Position numbers and translations under genes: made by a program | Notes under the pieces: model-generated | The model's database searches: none | Told to the model about the DNA's origin: nothing | What the model saw: only the letters and a program-made list of their open reading frames with translations | DNA from: Triticum aestivum | Taxonomy: Eukaryota; Streptophyta; Magnoliopsida; Poales; Poaceae | Direction of reading: 5' to 3' | Length of the DNA: 64,000 bases | NCBI RefSeq assembly: GCF_018294505.1 | Contig: NC_057795.1 | Coordinates: 227,090,826 to 227,154,825 of the forward strand | Shown here: positions 47,122-59,984 of the stretch, one piece after another | Layout: each line of letters begins with the position of its first letter | Numbering within the stretch: position 1 is the stretch's first letter

Positions 47122-49465
47122 CTCGCCTTCGCAATCAAGTGGGATGAGCACTGCGCGTTCCACTTGAGCCTAGACAAAAATTTTGTGTCGTTGCTACTGC
47201 TGTTGATGCTTCTGTAGCTCCTATTGCTAATGCATAGGTGGAGGACTATTACGAGGATGAGGTTGTTCAAAATCAAAACTATGTGCAACCACCACCACCA
47301 CCACCAATAGGTCAACCTCAGGCATATAATCACATCGGTAGGCCTGCACCACCACCTCAAGTATGAGATCATGACCATATTCCTAAATTAAAATTGAATA
47401 TTCCACCATTCGAGGGTAGATATGTTCCGGATATATATCTTACTTGGGAGTTAGAAACTGAACAACGTTTTACATGTTTACAATATCCCAAGGAAAGACG
47501 TGTTGTTGCTGTTGTTTGTGCTTTCACTAGTGTTGCATGTGTTTGGTGGTCTGAACATTGTAGAATATATCCTATTCCAGCTACTTGGGCTGCTTCAAAA
47601 ACTGCTATGCGTACTTGTTGGGATCCATCATATTATCAACGTGAACTGCTTCAAAAAATTGCAGCATTCAAGACAAGGAATTTTTTTTGTAGAAGAATAT
47701 TATCAGGAATTACAAACTGACATGATTACATGTGCTATTGTTGAGGAGAATGAAGCTATGCTTGCACGTTTTATGGGTGGATTAAATAGAGAGATTCAGA
47801 CCATTATAGAGTATAAGGAGTATAATAATATCACTCGTTTATTCCATCTTGCTTGTAAAGCTGAATGTGAAGTGTAGGATCGACAAGCACTGGCGCGAAC
47901 TAACATTTCTGCAAGTCGACCTTCATCAAGGACACCGCGTGCATCTCCTACTTCCACTGCACCAACACCTCCATCAGGTGCCACCTTCTGCCATGATACA
48001 AGAAAGCAGGCACAACCACCACTATCGGCCAAGAGCACACCTGATGGGCCTGCACAGAGCTCTTCTTCTTCCAGGGCATCAACTGGACACACAAGTGATA
48101 TTATTTGTCGTCATTGTAAGGGAAGTTGTCATTATGTGAGAGAATGCAAATCTAAGCGTGTGATGATTGCTACTGAGGATGGTGGGTATGAGTCCGCTAG
48201 TGACTATGATGAGGAGACTTTGGCTCTTATTACACGTGAAGAACACGATGGGGATGATTCTGAACATGAGACGCACTACATGGCTCCTGAAGATGCTAAC
48301 ATGTATGAGTGTTTAGTTGCTCAACGTGTTTTGAGTGTGCAGGTCACAAAAGCTAAGCAAAATCAGAGGCATAATTTGGTCTATACAAAAGGAGTTGTGA
48401 AGGAATGTTCTGTTGGCGTCATCATAGATGGAGGGGGCTGCAACAACTTGGCTAGCATGCAGATGGTGGAGAAGCTATCTCTCACCACAAGAGCACATCC
48501 ACATCCTTACTACATCCAATGGTTCAACAACAGCGGCAAGGTTAAGGTAACACGTAATGTTCGTGTGCATTTTAGTATCTCTAGATATGCTGATTATGTT
48601 GATTGTGATGTGGCCCATGCAATCATGTTCATTATTATTTGGTAGACCATGGCAATTTGATAAAAAATCTGTACACCATGGTAGAAACAATCAGTATACT
48701 CTTGTTCATAAGGATAAACATATTATTTTGCGTCCTATGTCTCCTGATTCCATTTTGAAAGATGATATTAATAGAGCTAAGAAAGCAAAACAGGAGAAAA
48801 ATAAGAGTGAAAATCAGATTGTGGCGAAAGTATTTGAGCAACAAATGCAGCCTAATAATAAACAATCTAGTGTTGCTTCTGAAATTAAATTGAAAAGTGC
48901 ATGTTTACTTGCCACCAAATCTGATATTGATGAGCTAGATTTCAGCAAATATGTTTGCAATGGTTTTGTGTGCAAAGAGGCATTATTTTCATTCGAGGAC
49001 GTGCCTTCCTCTTTGCCTCCTTCTGTCACTAACATTTTGTAGGTTTGCTAACATCTTTCCACAAGACGTGCCACTTGGATTACCACCTATTCGAGGGATT
49101 GAGCATCAGATTGACTTAATTCCCGGTGCATCTCTACCCAACCATGCACCATGCCGTACCAATCCAGAGGAGACGAAGGGGATTATGCGTCAAGTACAGG
49201 AGCTGCTCGACAAAGGTTATATACGCGAATCTCTTAGTCCTTGTGATGTTCCTATTATAATAGTGCCAAAAAGTATGGTACGTCGCGTATGTGTGTTGAT
49301 TGTAGAGGCATTAATAATATTACTATTCGTTATCATCATCCTTTTCGTAGGCTAGATGATATGCTTGATGAATTGAGTGGCTCTACAATATTCTCCAAAG
49401 TTGATTTGTGTAGTGGATACCGTCAAATTCGTATCAAATTGGGAGATGAATGGAAAACAACATTT

Positions 49466-49562
49466 TTTGACTATGAAGATAGTAGGAAAGGCTCCTACTA
49501 CATATATATTACTATGTAAGAGGGGTACAATTACATAGGGGTGTTACATACAGGTGGTGGTT
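49466..49562. repeat. 97-bp insertion in CRW-C reverse transcriptase with 15-bp target duplication
   Basis: TGGAAAACAACATTT at 49451-49465 is repeated at 49563-49577, and the 97 bp between are absent from CRW-B and CRW-A. On the minus strand the insert ends in CAAAA-like sequence. Long duplications of this kind result from LINE-driven insertion, so a retroposed RNA fragment is the likeliest source. I do not recognise it. Confidence 0.8.
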
Positions 49563-51763
49563 TGGAAAACAACATTTAAAACTAAGTTTGGATTATATGA
49601 GTGGTTAGTCATGCCTTTTGGGTTATCTAATACACCTAGTACTTTCATGAGATTAATGAACTAAGTTTTACGTTGTTTCATTGGACGATTTGTGGTAGTC
49701 TATTTTGATGATATACTGATTTATAGCAGATCCTGGGAGGAACATTTGGAACATTTACGTGTTGTTTTTATTGCTCTACGTGATGCACGTTTGTTTGGTA
49801 ACCTTGGGAAGTGCACCTTTTGCACCGAGCGATTATCTTTTCTTGGCTATGTTGTTACTCCACAGGGAATTGAAGTTGATAAAAGCAAGATTTAAGCTAT
49901 TGAGAGTTGGCCGCAGCCCAAAACGGTCACACATGTGAGGAGTTTTCTTGGCCTCGCTTGATTCCCTAGGCGTTTTGTGACAAATTTCAGCACCATTGCT
50001 GCACCTCTCAATGAGCTTACAAAGAAGGATGTGCCTTTTGTTTCGGGTACTGCACAAGAAGAAGCCTTCATGGTATTGAAAGATAAACACATGCTCTTTA
50101 CTCCAACTTCCCGGTTTTAATAAGACTTTTTAGCTTGAATGTGATGCTAGTGGAATTGGATTAGGAGGTGTGTTATTACAAGATGGCAAACCTGTTGCAT
50201 ACTTTTCTGAAAAAATGAGTGGGCCTAGTCTGAATTATTCTACTTATGATAAAGAATTATATGCTCTTGTTCGGACTTTAGAAACATGGCAACATTATTT
50301 ATGGCCGAAAGAATTTTTTATACATTCTGATCATGAATCTTTGAAACATATTAAAAGTCAAGCTAAACTGAATAGTAGACATACTAAATGGGTTGAATTC
50401 ATTGAGACTTTCCCTTATGTCATGAAACACAAGAAGGGTAAAGAAAATGTTATTGTTGATTCATTGTCTCGTCGCTATACTATGTTTTCACAACTTGACA
50501 TCAAATTATTTGGTTTGGAGACCATCAAAGATCAATATGTGCATGATGCTGATTTTAAAGATGTAATGCAGAATTGTGAAGAAGGAAGAATGTGGAACAA
50601 GTTCGTTGTTAATGATGGATTTGTGTTCCGTGCTAACAAGCTATGCATTCCAGCTAGCTCCGGTTGTGTTTTGTTGTTGAAGGAGGCACATGGTGGAGGA
50701 TTAATGTGACATTTTGGCGTGAACAAGATGGAGGATGTACTTGCTACACATTTCTTTTACCCAAAGATGAGATGGCATGTTGAGCGTTTTATTGCTCGCT
50801 GCGCTACATGTCAAAAAGCTAAGTCACGACTCAATCCTCATGATTTATATATGCCTTTGCCTCTACCTAGTGTTCCTTGGGAGGATATATCTATGGACTT
50901 TGTTTTAGGTTTACCTCAAAAAAGAAGGGGAGGGATACCATATTTGTTGTCGTGGATAGATTCTCGAAAATGGCACACTTCATACCATGTCATAGAAGCG
51001 ATGATGCTGCTAATGTTGCTAATTTATTTTTTCGTGAAATTATTCGCTTGCATGGTGTGCTAAATACTATTGTTTCACATCATGATACTAAATTTCTTAG
51101 CCACTTTTAGGGATGTTTATGGGCTAAGTTGGGGACTAAACTGCTTTTTAGTACTACATGTCACCCCCAAACCGATGGACAAACTGAAGTAGTCAATAGG
51201 ACATTGTCTACTATGCTTAGGGATGTTTTGAAGAATAATAAGAAAATTTGGGAAGAATGCTTGCGTCATATTGAATTTGCTTATAATCATTCATTGCATT
51301 CTACTACTAAGATGTGCCCTTCTGAAATTGTGTATGGTTTCCTACCTCGTGCACCAATTGATTTGTTGCATCTTCCATCTTCGGAGAAGGTTAATGTTGA
51401 TGCTAAACAACGTGCTAAATTGATTTTGAAAATGCATGAGTTAACTAAGGAAAACATTGAGCGTATGAATGCTAAATATAAACTTGCTGGAGATAAGGGT
51501 AGAAAACATGTTTTTGCACCTGGAGATCTTGTTTGGTTACATTTGCGTAAGGATAGATTTCCTGATCTGCGCAAATCAAAGCTAATTCCACGTGCCGATG
51601 GTCCTTTTAAGGTGTTAGAGAAAATAAATTATAATGCATATAAAATTGAGCTACCTGCATATTTTGGGGTTAGTCCCACTTTTAACATTGCAGATTTGAA
51701 GCCTTATTTGGGTGAGGAAGATGAGATTTTGTCGAGGATGACTTCATTTCAAGAAGGGGAGGA

Positions 51764-52678
51764 TGATGAGGACATCAATACCATTGTTACACCTACAGAC
51801 CCTGCTACTACACATACTGGACCAATTACTAGAGCTCGCGCACGCCAATTAAATTATCAGCTACTTTCGTTTCTTGGTAATGATTCCAATGTTCATGAGA
51901 ATATGCTGCTGCCTAAATTGGATACATTTATTTTGCTTAGAAATGAAGGGCCCACCTGGGAGAAGGATGAACATTGGAGAAAGAACAAACATGGAGATGA
52001 TGGCAGGCACAAGGGAAACAAGAACAAAGTTTCAATTGATGATTTCGGGACTTTGATGCCACCGTAATGAGTGATTGAAGGCTTGGACGAAATATACAAG
52101 ATGCCACTTCACAAATTTCGTCCAGAGGTTATTATAGGTGTTGCGCCACCTTATTATTGGGCCAGGCCCGTGTAATTTCGAAATACACAAGTATAGGCTA
52201 TTTTAGAGTCCGTATGCGTGGGGAAATAAGAGATAGGGTTTGTTTCGGACCCCTTCCGCAAGGGTCATGAAATTCACCCCTCTTCCTCCATATATACATC
52301 CCTTAGGGCGTCGTTTAGACTTTGGGTTTTGTTTAGATTAAAAGTTCTCCATAGCTGCAACTTCGCGTACTTCGTTTCGGCTCAACAACCAGACCAAGGC
52401 ATCACAGAACCCCACTTGATCAATAAAGCTTTCCTCTTTTATTCGCAATATCCAGATTGCAATTTCATTTTCTTGCTTGTTCTTCGTTTGCTTGCGGGAA
52501 ATGGACCCTCGAGGTCAGGTTGATCGTGCTCCGGCATGGTCAATAACCTCTTGGAGTTGGTTTAGCGATTGCTAAGGCACGATGTCCTGACACATTCGTA
52601 GTCGGATCTTCAAAGTCTACTCTACCATAAACGATAGCCAGCATCTCATCGAAAGACGAGACACCTTTGCCTCTATCA
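51764..52678 (+). repeat. CRW-C 3' LTR
   Basis: 915 bp, TGATGAGG...CTCTATCA; contains the 3' end of the polyprotein reading frame. Confidence 0.9.
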
Positions 52679-53398
52679 CCCAGTGACAGAAGGGGTAGCG
52701 AGGCACGTATGCTATTATGGATAACAAGATGGGGTCTATTCCTACATGAATAGATCTTGTCATGTCATCGTTCTTATTGCATTACTCTATTTCTCCATGA
52801 ACTTAATACACTAGATGCATGCTGGATAGCGGTCGATGTGTGGAGTAATAGTAGTAGATGTAGGTTGGAGTCGGTCTACTAATCTTGGATGCGAGGCCTA
52901 TATATTGATCATTACCTTGGATATCATCATAATTATTTGTTCTTCTATCAATTTCCCAAGAGTAATTTGTTTACCCACCATGTGTTATTTTCTTGAGAGA
53001 AGCCACTAGTGAAATCTACGGCCCCCGCGTCTATCTTTTATCATATTTGCTTTCCGATCTATCTTTTGCCATATTTATTTTCAGACCTATTATTCCAAAA
53101 ACCCAAAAATTCCTTGCTGCAATTTTTCTTTACATATTTTATTTTGTGTTCTTGCAAGATCTATTTATCCAAACTCATACAAACCAATCTATATTTTTCC
53201 CGAGGAGGGATTGACAACCCCTCTTACACGTCGGGTTGCAAGTATTTGTCCTTTGTGTGCAGGTACTGTTTACATAGTGTTGCTTGGTTCTCCTACTGGA
53301 TTGATGCCTTGGTTTCACAACTAAGGGAAATACTTACGTAGTTGTGCTACATCATCCCTTCCTCTTTGGGGAAATACCGACGCACTCTAGCCACATCA

Positions 53399-54159
53399 TA
53401 ATCCTGTTGAAATAGTAAGTCCATTTTTAACCTTCCTTCCTTCCTTAAGTTCGTCTCAACGTCGAACTCTCCATGTATTTTAAACAGAGATGGAGGCGTT
53501 GGGTCAAGGGCGTAAGCATCCCGGCTCCTGAGCCAGAACTGCACTACCGAGCCGAAGACCCCTTACTCAACAAGGACGTGGATTTGGCCCTTATTTATGA
53601 AGGGAGAAGGTCTTTCCTGGCGAGCCTTGACGGCTCAAGGGTCACTGTTACCCCTAACGTGCCGGGTATGAGGCCGGCTTCATCGATAATACTCCCTTCC
53701 TCAACTCAAAAGAGAGCCCCTCGTCCTCGAGCCCCTAGCCATCTGACTTCTCCTCCAAAGGGATGGCGTGCCAAGTGCCCGCGCAGAGAAACGGCTCTGC
53801 AAGAAAGGGTCCCCCTGGAGGTGCAAGAAGCTCAGGCCGAGGTCACAGGGGTGGGCGGAAGCACCCCTTCAATCACCAGGTAATTTTTTATTACTGCCAA
53901 TGCTAGGACATGTCGGGTATTTATCTTACCCGAACATTTTGCAGACAACCCTCAGCAACAAGCTTCAGAGTCGCGGCCTCACCTAGGGAGGCAGAAACTC
54001 ATGCTCCCAATGGGATCACATCCGAATCATCTTGACCCAAGGACTCGGCGACCAGCTCAGCTACCCCCTCTGAGACACAATGCGCAGCGGATTACCGCTA
54101 AAGGAAATCTTCCCTAAGGAATCCATCCTTCTCAGATCAGGAGTTTATTGCTCTAAGCG
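53399..54159 (+). pseudogene. Antisense gene relic P, 3' piece
   Basis: An open stretch 53473-53879 ends at a splice-donor-like CACCAG|GTAATT, and the next exon starts at 53945 after TTTTGCAG. Residues include HYRAEDPLLNKDVDLA-like acidic sequence and a Pro/Arg/Ser-rich tail, as in the middle exons of such genes. The reading frame breaks later. It joins 42758-43126 once F is removed. Confidence 0.55.
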
Positions 54160-56339
54160 TGTCGGGAGCACGATCCGAAGTCACACAGGTCTAGCATGTA
54201 ACACATCATATCACTTTGCGGGCTCATGCACGATATTCCCACGTCTGCAGCCTTTCTTTGGCCGGGACCGTTTGCGCCTTTGGCTCGCGTATATGATTGT
54301 GTCGCTAGCATCCATATGGCAGAGAACCCGGGCCGACATGAATAGTCGTAAACCCAAAGTGGCACAAACTTACAAGGGCATGCATATGTAACCCAACAAT
54401 GAACATGTCGGTCATCAACGTATGAACCAAGTCATAGCAAGCTACAAGGCCTTAAAGGAAGAATGAATGCGTGACATTTCACCGAAGGGACAGACAAAGG
54501 AAAAAAAAGGAATACATGCCAAAAAACCTAAGTGTTCCGGAGCAGTAGCGAATTACCATGGTTCGGTGGAAGCACTAGGCGACTTTTCCCCATAAGGAAG
54601 GCTACCAAGAATAAACAACTAGGTGTTGGATCCCACACATTGCAATACACGTTACATGTATGCATAACATGCAAGTATGTGATGTACAACATGGAATCAC
54701 AACATAACTCAACAACTCTTATAGATAAAGGCCTAGAAGAGCCATCATAGAATTTATTGCAAACAACGGGTTTCATGACCCTTCACACAAAGTCATACAA
54801 CCAAGCAGAAGCATGAAACCTATCTAAGTACAGAAAACTGAAAATATAGAAAGCTAGCAGGCCTGAATATCTATAAACCATCCAAGGGTACAAGATCGTA
54901 GCTGAGGTAACAAGCTACTCGTCGAAGTCCACGCGGAACTAATAGTGAGACCGGAGTCTCCTCTGCAAAACAAAAATTAAGCAAGCATGAGTACAAAGGT
55001 AGTCAACAAGACTTACATCAGAACTATCTAGTATGCATCAGTTTTAGTAAGGGTGTTGTGAGTTTTAGCTATAGCAAGCCAGCTCCGACTTAGTGGCTAT
55101 CCTGTACTACGACTACTAGTAACTTCTTTGAGGTGAGAAAGCGCACACGAGTCCACTAGCTAATCACCACAACAATACTCAACTATGGATCCGTCCCCGT
55201 CTCCATAGGAGAAGGCCATGCATAGCACTCACGCTTATCTTGCGCATTTTAGAGTATCCACTTTAAGTTGTCTATGAATAATGTAGCATTCCAAGTAGTC
55301 CACATCCATGGACGCGACTATTCGAATAGGTCATTAAACCTGTAGGGGCATACTTCTGCACACACGCTCTCACCACTTATCACCATGTTCACGACATGTA
55401 TCTCGGCAACCTTCAAGCGGAGGCCTGGCGAGGGTGTCGACCATGACTTGATTAATCACACATGACAATAGTCCAGGTTTATCACCTATCTGAGGTTGAA
55501 TCGGCAAAGGAAGTCCAGCCAAAGTTTCTATCACGGCCTCAAATGATGAGAACAGGGTTCCCAAGAGCACCAATCGGGTGATACTTGGTACACTGTGCCT
55601 CATGCGTGCCGCAACAAGCTCACCCTGTCGGGCAACGCTATGCACGACCCCTAGCACAGCCTACAAACACCAGAAACTAGTTGCAACTCTTGGACAGAGA
55701 TCAAGGTGGCTAATAAGTCGAGAGGGTCAATTAAGTATCCCCACATGTGGTAGTAACTGTTCTTGGAACACAAACACGGAACTCGGTTCTTAAGGACGGT
55801 CTCAATGAGACAACCCATCATGTACTCCTACATGGCCTCTCGTCGCTACCTTTACCAAATCGGGTTCACACACTTAACTCTCAACATCAGGACATAACAT
55901 ACCACTCCAATACATCCCAGCTGAATCAGACCTGACACAACTCTAAGCAATAGCAAGCATGGCATGGATAAGGACACATCATGGGCTCAAGCAACTCCTA
56001 CACATGCTAGTGGGTTTCAACTACTTATTGTGGCAAAGATAGGTCATGCAGAGGAATGGGTTCAACTACCGCAACAACAAGTAGCAATTGAATCATTGTT
56101 GTCCTATTGTAGTAAAAGAGAGCAGGAGCAAAAGAGTGGGGCTGTATCGGAATGATCAAGAGGTATTGCTTGCATGGGGGATCAATAGGGTAGAACTGCT
56201 CCTCAGACAGGGGCTCAGTGCCACTCGCAGGGGCAGGACCTATCGAGAGGGATAGTTCTGGCAATCAATACACAACAAATGCAACATTATGATGCATGAA
56301 TATGACATGTCAGGAATGTTATGGATTGTGCTAATGCAA
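54160..56339. other. Unassigned noncoding block, probably retrotransposon-derived
   Basis: 2.18 kb starting TGTCGGGAGCACG and ending next to the LTR of T. I recall near-identical sequence in wheat repeats but cannot name the family. No ORF above about 100 codons has a recognisable domain. TG...CA ends are present (54160 and 56338), but I find no matching five-base duplication. It could be a solo LTR or the 3' part of an older element. Confidence 0.4.
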
Positions 56340-59300
56340 TGTAACATCCCAAATTTCCAATTTGGAATGTTTTAAATTTTTAGCTAAGCATCTATGCATA
56401 TTGTTTGAAATTGAGTGACATTTGAAATTTTTACAGGCGGTTGATTTTTCTTTTTGAATTTGAACTGGTTTGGCAATTGAAATTTATTTAAAAAATGTCT
56501 GGCAAGTACTTGAGCAAAAGTTTGAGGGGAGTAAACATGACACTCCAAAAATGTCATAAGAAAAATATTGCCAAAAAGTTGGAATTCAAATTTGAATTTA
56601 TTTGGGATTTCCAGAAAATGTTTTTTTTAGTTTGTGTTTTGCCTGTGGAAAAATGTCCACGTTGTAGGATTAATTCCCCTAAGAATTTTAATATATAAAT
56701 GTCCTATATAAAAAAAATATTATTCTCTATTTTGATTTTTTTTCTCTGCGCTTATTAAAAAAACGCCCCCCGAGCTGGCCAGGCCAATGGCCCAGCTAGC
56801 GAGGCCGCAACCCAGCGCGCCCGAGCCACCAGCCGAGCCAGCGTGCCGCACGCCCGAGCCGCCTCCGCTTCGATCGCCCAACCGAACCTTCCCCTCTCCC
56901 CCTCACTGCCGCGCGGGCCCCACCACATCCCCTTCCTTCCAAAACTGCTGCGCCAGGATCTCGCACGTGCTCGACGCCCTCGACGTCTGTGCCCTTCCTA
57001 AACCCTACCCCGTGCTACCCCTCCTCCACGAAACCGTGTCCTATAAATACCCCTCGACCTCCTCTCTCGATCCCCCCTAAAACCCTAGCTCCAACCGCGC
57101 CACAGCCCATGCTCTCGTGAAACCGATCTCGCCGCCGCCTCCTCGGTTCGCCGCCAATTCCGACGCCGGTGAGCACCCCCTGCCCTCCCAAGCACCTTCA
57201 CTCGAACGCCCTCGATCCCCCGCACCTCTTTGACATACCCCCTTCACCAAAGATCGCCGAAGACGCCGCCTTGAGCATCACCGCGCGTCGTCGGAGTTAG
57301 AGCTCACCAAGAGCATTGACGAGCTCGTACCGATCATCCCCCTCGTCCTCAACCTCCATCAACTCCACCACCGCCTCCGCAACACTCCACCGCAGCTGTC
57401 CGACGTCTCCGCCACCGCCAAGGACCATCGGAGCCGTCGCGCCGTCCACGCCCGAGCGACCGTCGTCGCCACCACTGTAAGTCGCCGGAGCCGCCCACCA
57501 CCGTTAGATCTAGAACCTAAGGCCTAGGTTAGATCTAGCGAAAGGTTAGGTTTTTTTAGTTTAGTTCGGTCTTTTTCCGGTTTAGTATGGTTTATTTCAT
57601 TAGATCGAACCGTTTCTGTTTTTTGTTTAGCCACGGACATGTTTTAGTTATTTTGCGCCTGAGCGTTAGATAGGCCCAGTAGCGCTAGTTTTTATTTTTT
57701 TTGTTTTAATTTCAGTTTCTGTTTTTAACAGAAATAGTTCTGTTTTTTGTTTTAGCTGTATCTTTTAGGTTATTTATTATTTCTAGTTGATTCTTTTTTT
57801 GTTAGTTTACAAATTCCTATAGTTTCTATAGAAAATAGGTTTAGCCATGTTTAAGTTTATGAAAATAGTTTTATATTAGTTTTAGTCAGATTAGTTTTTC
57901 TACCATAAATTGAGCTAGAATATTTTTTAGTGATTCTTTTTGCTACTGCTTAGTTTTGACCTTGCATAGCAGTAGGAACTTGTTGGGGTATTTTTAGATT
58001 TAATGAAAATTAGTTTTAGTCGAAATCAAGCTTTTCTAGATTTATTTAGATTTCTACTGTTTTCCTGTTGTTCTAGTTATTATATAATTTTATTTTTCCT
58101 ATGTTAAAATTTATTTTAGATTAGTTTCTGTAGTTACAGAGGGTCAACTTTTATTTACAGTAGAATAAAACTTTTTATTTTATTTTATTGCTAGTTTTGT
58201 TTTAGGCATAGTAGGAGTTCTATAATAGCTTTTGAGGTGATTCTTTTTGCACCTAGTTTATATGTTGTTTTCCTTTCTGTTAGTTAGCAAAACACTTGTT
58301 TAGGTTCTGTTAAGAATAGTTTTAGTAGGACAAAACTATTTCTTAGTTGTTGTTTGAAGTGATGAAAACCTTGGTTTGTTTTTCTTCGAGTTTTCATTAG
58401 TTTTGGTTTGAGTGCTTGGGTGATTTACATTAACTTGCTGTTATGTTATATTGTGGTATACTTATTTGTGCTATTGCTTGACTCAGTAGAATCCCGAAGT
58501 GCGAGGCCTGCTATTACGAGTCACTAGCTTTTGAAGACCATGAACCAGGCAAGTCATTTGATCATGCTTTACAATACCTATGATTTTATTGCATTAGAAT
58601 TATACCTCCCCACCATGCATGCAGTAGGAGAATTTTAAGTTATGATCTTGAGTAGTATCATGAGGTAGGATGAACCCTTTCCCCTTATTACCGATGCCCG
58701 GGACGATGTACTTGATTTCTATGCTTTCGTAGACGGGGTTGGTTGAGTGATTCATAAGGGAGATGTGAGAGTCAAGATGATGACAACCCCATGACTTCAA
58801 GCGCAAGATGGACCTCAAAATTCACTACTGGGTGGAGCACGGTTGACGGGCACCCTGGAGAAACCAGCGGATGGCCGGGATGCATGGAGAAGCGCCATGA
58901 CATCTTGCGGAAAGCTTCACCCAGCCACGAAGAGACGGATGGATATCCCATTGACCAGAAGCTTACCTGTGCAGCCGCAAGCTCTAGCTTAGTCGACCCT
59001 ATGTGTGACTCTGGCCGGACGGTGCTACGAGATGTAGAAGAACGCCACGATTGGACGGACATCAGCAGTGGCCCAGAGGAACTCTTCAGAAGACCCTGTT
59101 TCGTTTGTCTCGTCTTCAGACACCAAGCAGTGTGAAGACTTAAAAAGGAGGAACGATTCTTGCGGGTAAAGTGCACAAACCTCTGTGGAGTGAAGACCTA
59201 ATCGATTAGCCATGTCCCCGGTTACAGACCATTTTAACCTCTGGAACTTGGAGTATTTCAGATATCTCAACAAGAACTTAATGAATTAATTGTGGGGTTA

Positions 59301-59838
59301 TTTAATAATTTGGGAATGAGACATTGGTTGGCAGAACCATCTCTGTAACAACCAACATTTTTGTAGTAATTGCAAATAAGTCCTTTGTTGTAGGGAAAAA
59401 CTGGCTTTTTTGCAAAACAGAGAAAACTTAGAGCCTTACAGCCAAATTGCATATAGTATTAGTAATTTTATTGTTGTTCCCTCTTCTTGACTTGCCGGCA
59501 TATTAAAAAATTCTGACTACACGGCTGCAACGTCTTATGTTACAGAGGAGTTTTCCGACCAGGAGTGAGGATACGATGCATGCTTGGCGATTGCCCTGTG
59601 GAGTCGGATGGACTCGCTATTCGTCTACGCTTCTGCAGCTTTATTTAGTTTATTTCTCATGAGTTGGCTTTCGGCCCAATTTATTATCATGTAATAAAGA
59701 CTCGATATGAGAATCGTGTAATAAATATAGGTGTGATTGAACTTTGAAGCTTTTCATCAATGTACTGTGTGTGCCAGCATGATCTTGGGATGGTACAGCT
59801 ACATAGAGACTCAACCGATTTCGGGTTGGGCCGTTACA
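56340..59838 (+). repeat. Element T 5' LTR, 3.5 kb
   Basis: TGTAACATCCC...GGGCCGTTACA, 3499 bp. TATAAATA at 57042-57049 is followed by a GC- and CT-rich leader (57060-57480) and then a T-rich region (57540-58400), so the promoter is near 57.04 kb and a long transcribed leader lies in the LTR. No second LTR is in the window. Confidence 0.75.
57042..57049 (+). promoter_or_regulatory. TATA box of element T LTR
   Basis: TATAAATA ahead of a leader beginning with CCCTAAAACCCTAGC-like sequence, as seen in plant promoters. The transcription start is expected about 25-35 bases downstream. Confidence 0.65.
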
Positions 59839-59842
59839 GAGA

Positions 59843-59855
59843 TGATATTCAGAGC
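59843..59855 (+). other. Element T degenerate primer binding site
   Basis: TGATATTCAGAGC, five bases after the LTR end, resembles the initiator-Met site TGGTATCAGAGC with one substitution and one inserted base. Confidence 0.55.
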
Positions 59856-59984
59856 ACACGCTGACCGTAAGACGTAACCCCTAGGATCGGAAAGCCATAG
59901 AAAGACACTATTTAACTTATGTCTTTATTATTCCGTAATTCTTCCCTGTTCATTTCCAACTTCTCTTCAATTTCAACATTCTAG

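Larger units (their letters stand above)
46843..52067 (+). pseudogene. CRW-C gag-pol, multiply broken
   Basis: ATG 46843 to TAA 52065-52067. It keeps CAG where CRW-B has both TAG codons, which identifies those stops as mutations in B. It has 14 Gln codons, a shift near 47110-47220, another in a T run near 47680, TAG at 47876-47878, a 97-bp insertion in reverse transcriptase (49466-49562), a small deletion near 50095 and TAG at 51108-51110. The zinc knuckle keeps its Cys and His. The integrase catalytic Glu is retained, while the region before the last RNase H Asp has changed (NVIVDSL). Not functional. Confidence 0.88.
44885..52678 (+). mobile_element. CRW-C: CRM-clade (Cereba/CRW-like) element, old copy
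   Basis: 7.8 kb on the plus strand; LTRs 44885-45666 (782 bp) and 51764-52678 (915 bp). Target duplication CCTAG (44880-44884) and CCCAG (52679-52683). I count about 32 differences in the first 420 bp of the LTRs, about 7.6 percent, near 2.9 million years. The 5' LTR lacks about 133 bp. The polyprotein has many shifts and stops and a 97-bp insertion. Confidence 0.9.
43127..53398 (+). mobile_element. Element F: Fatima-like solo LTR, split by Q and CRW-C
   Basis: LTR pieces 43127-43544, 44503-44884 and 52684-53398, about 1.5 kb in all. It begins TGATACATCTCCAACGTATC and passes through sequence I recognise from Fatima-type LTRs (for example CTTGCCATGGGAAGAGGTGC and GGGATTGACAACCCC). Flanks are TAATA (43122-43126) and TAATC (53399-53403), one mismatch. 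No internal region is present, so it most likely arose by recombination between the two LTRs of one element. Two later insertions lie in it: solo LTR Q and CRW-C. Confidence 0.75.

Noticed and set aside
52684..53398. Possible separate element after CRW-C
   Set aside because: The sequence continues the Fatima-like LTR interrupted at 44884; the CCTAG/CCCAG duplication confirms the join.
56787..57080. 97-codon Pro-rich frame
   Set aside because: It overlaps the TATA box and GC-rich leader of the element T LTR and resembles no protein; it is compositional.
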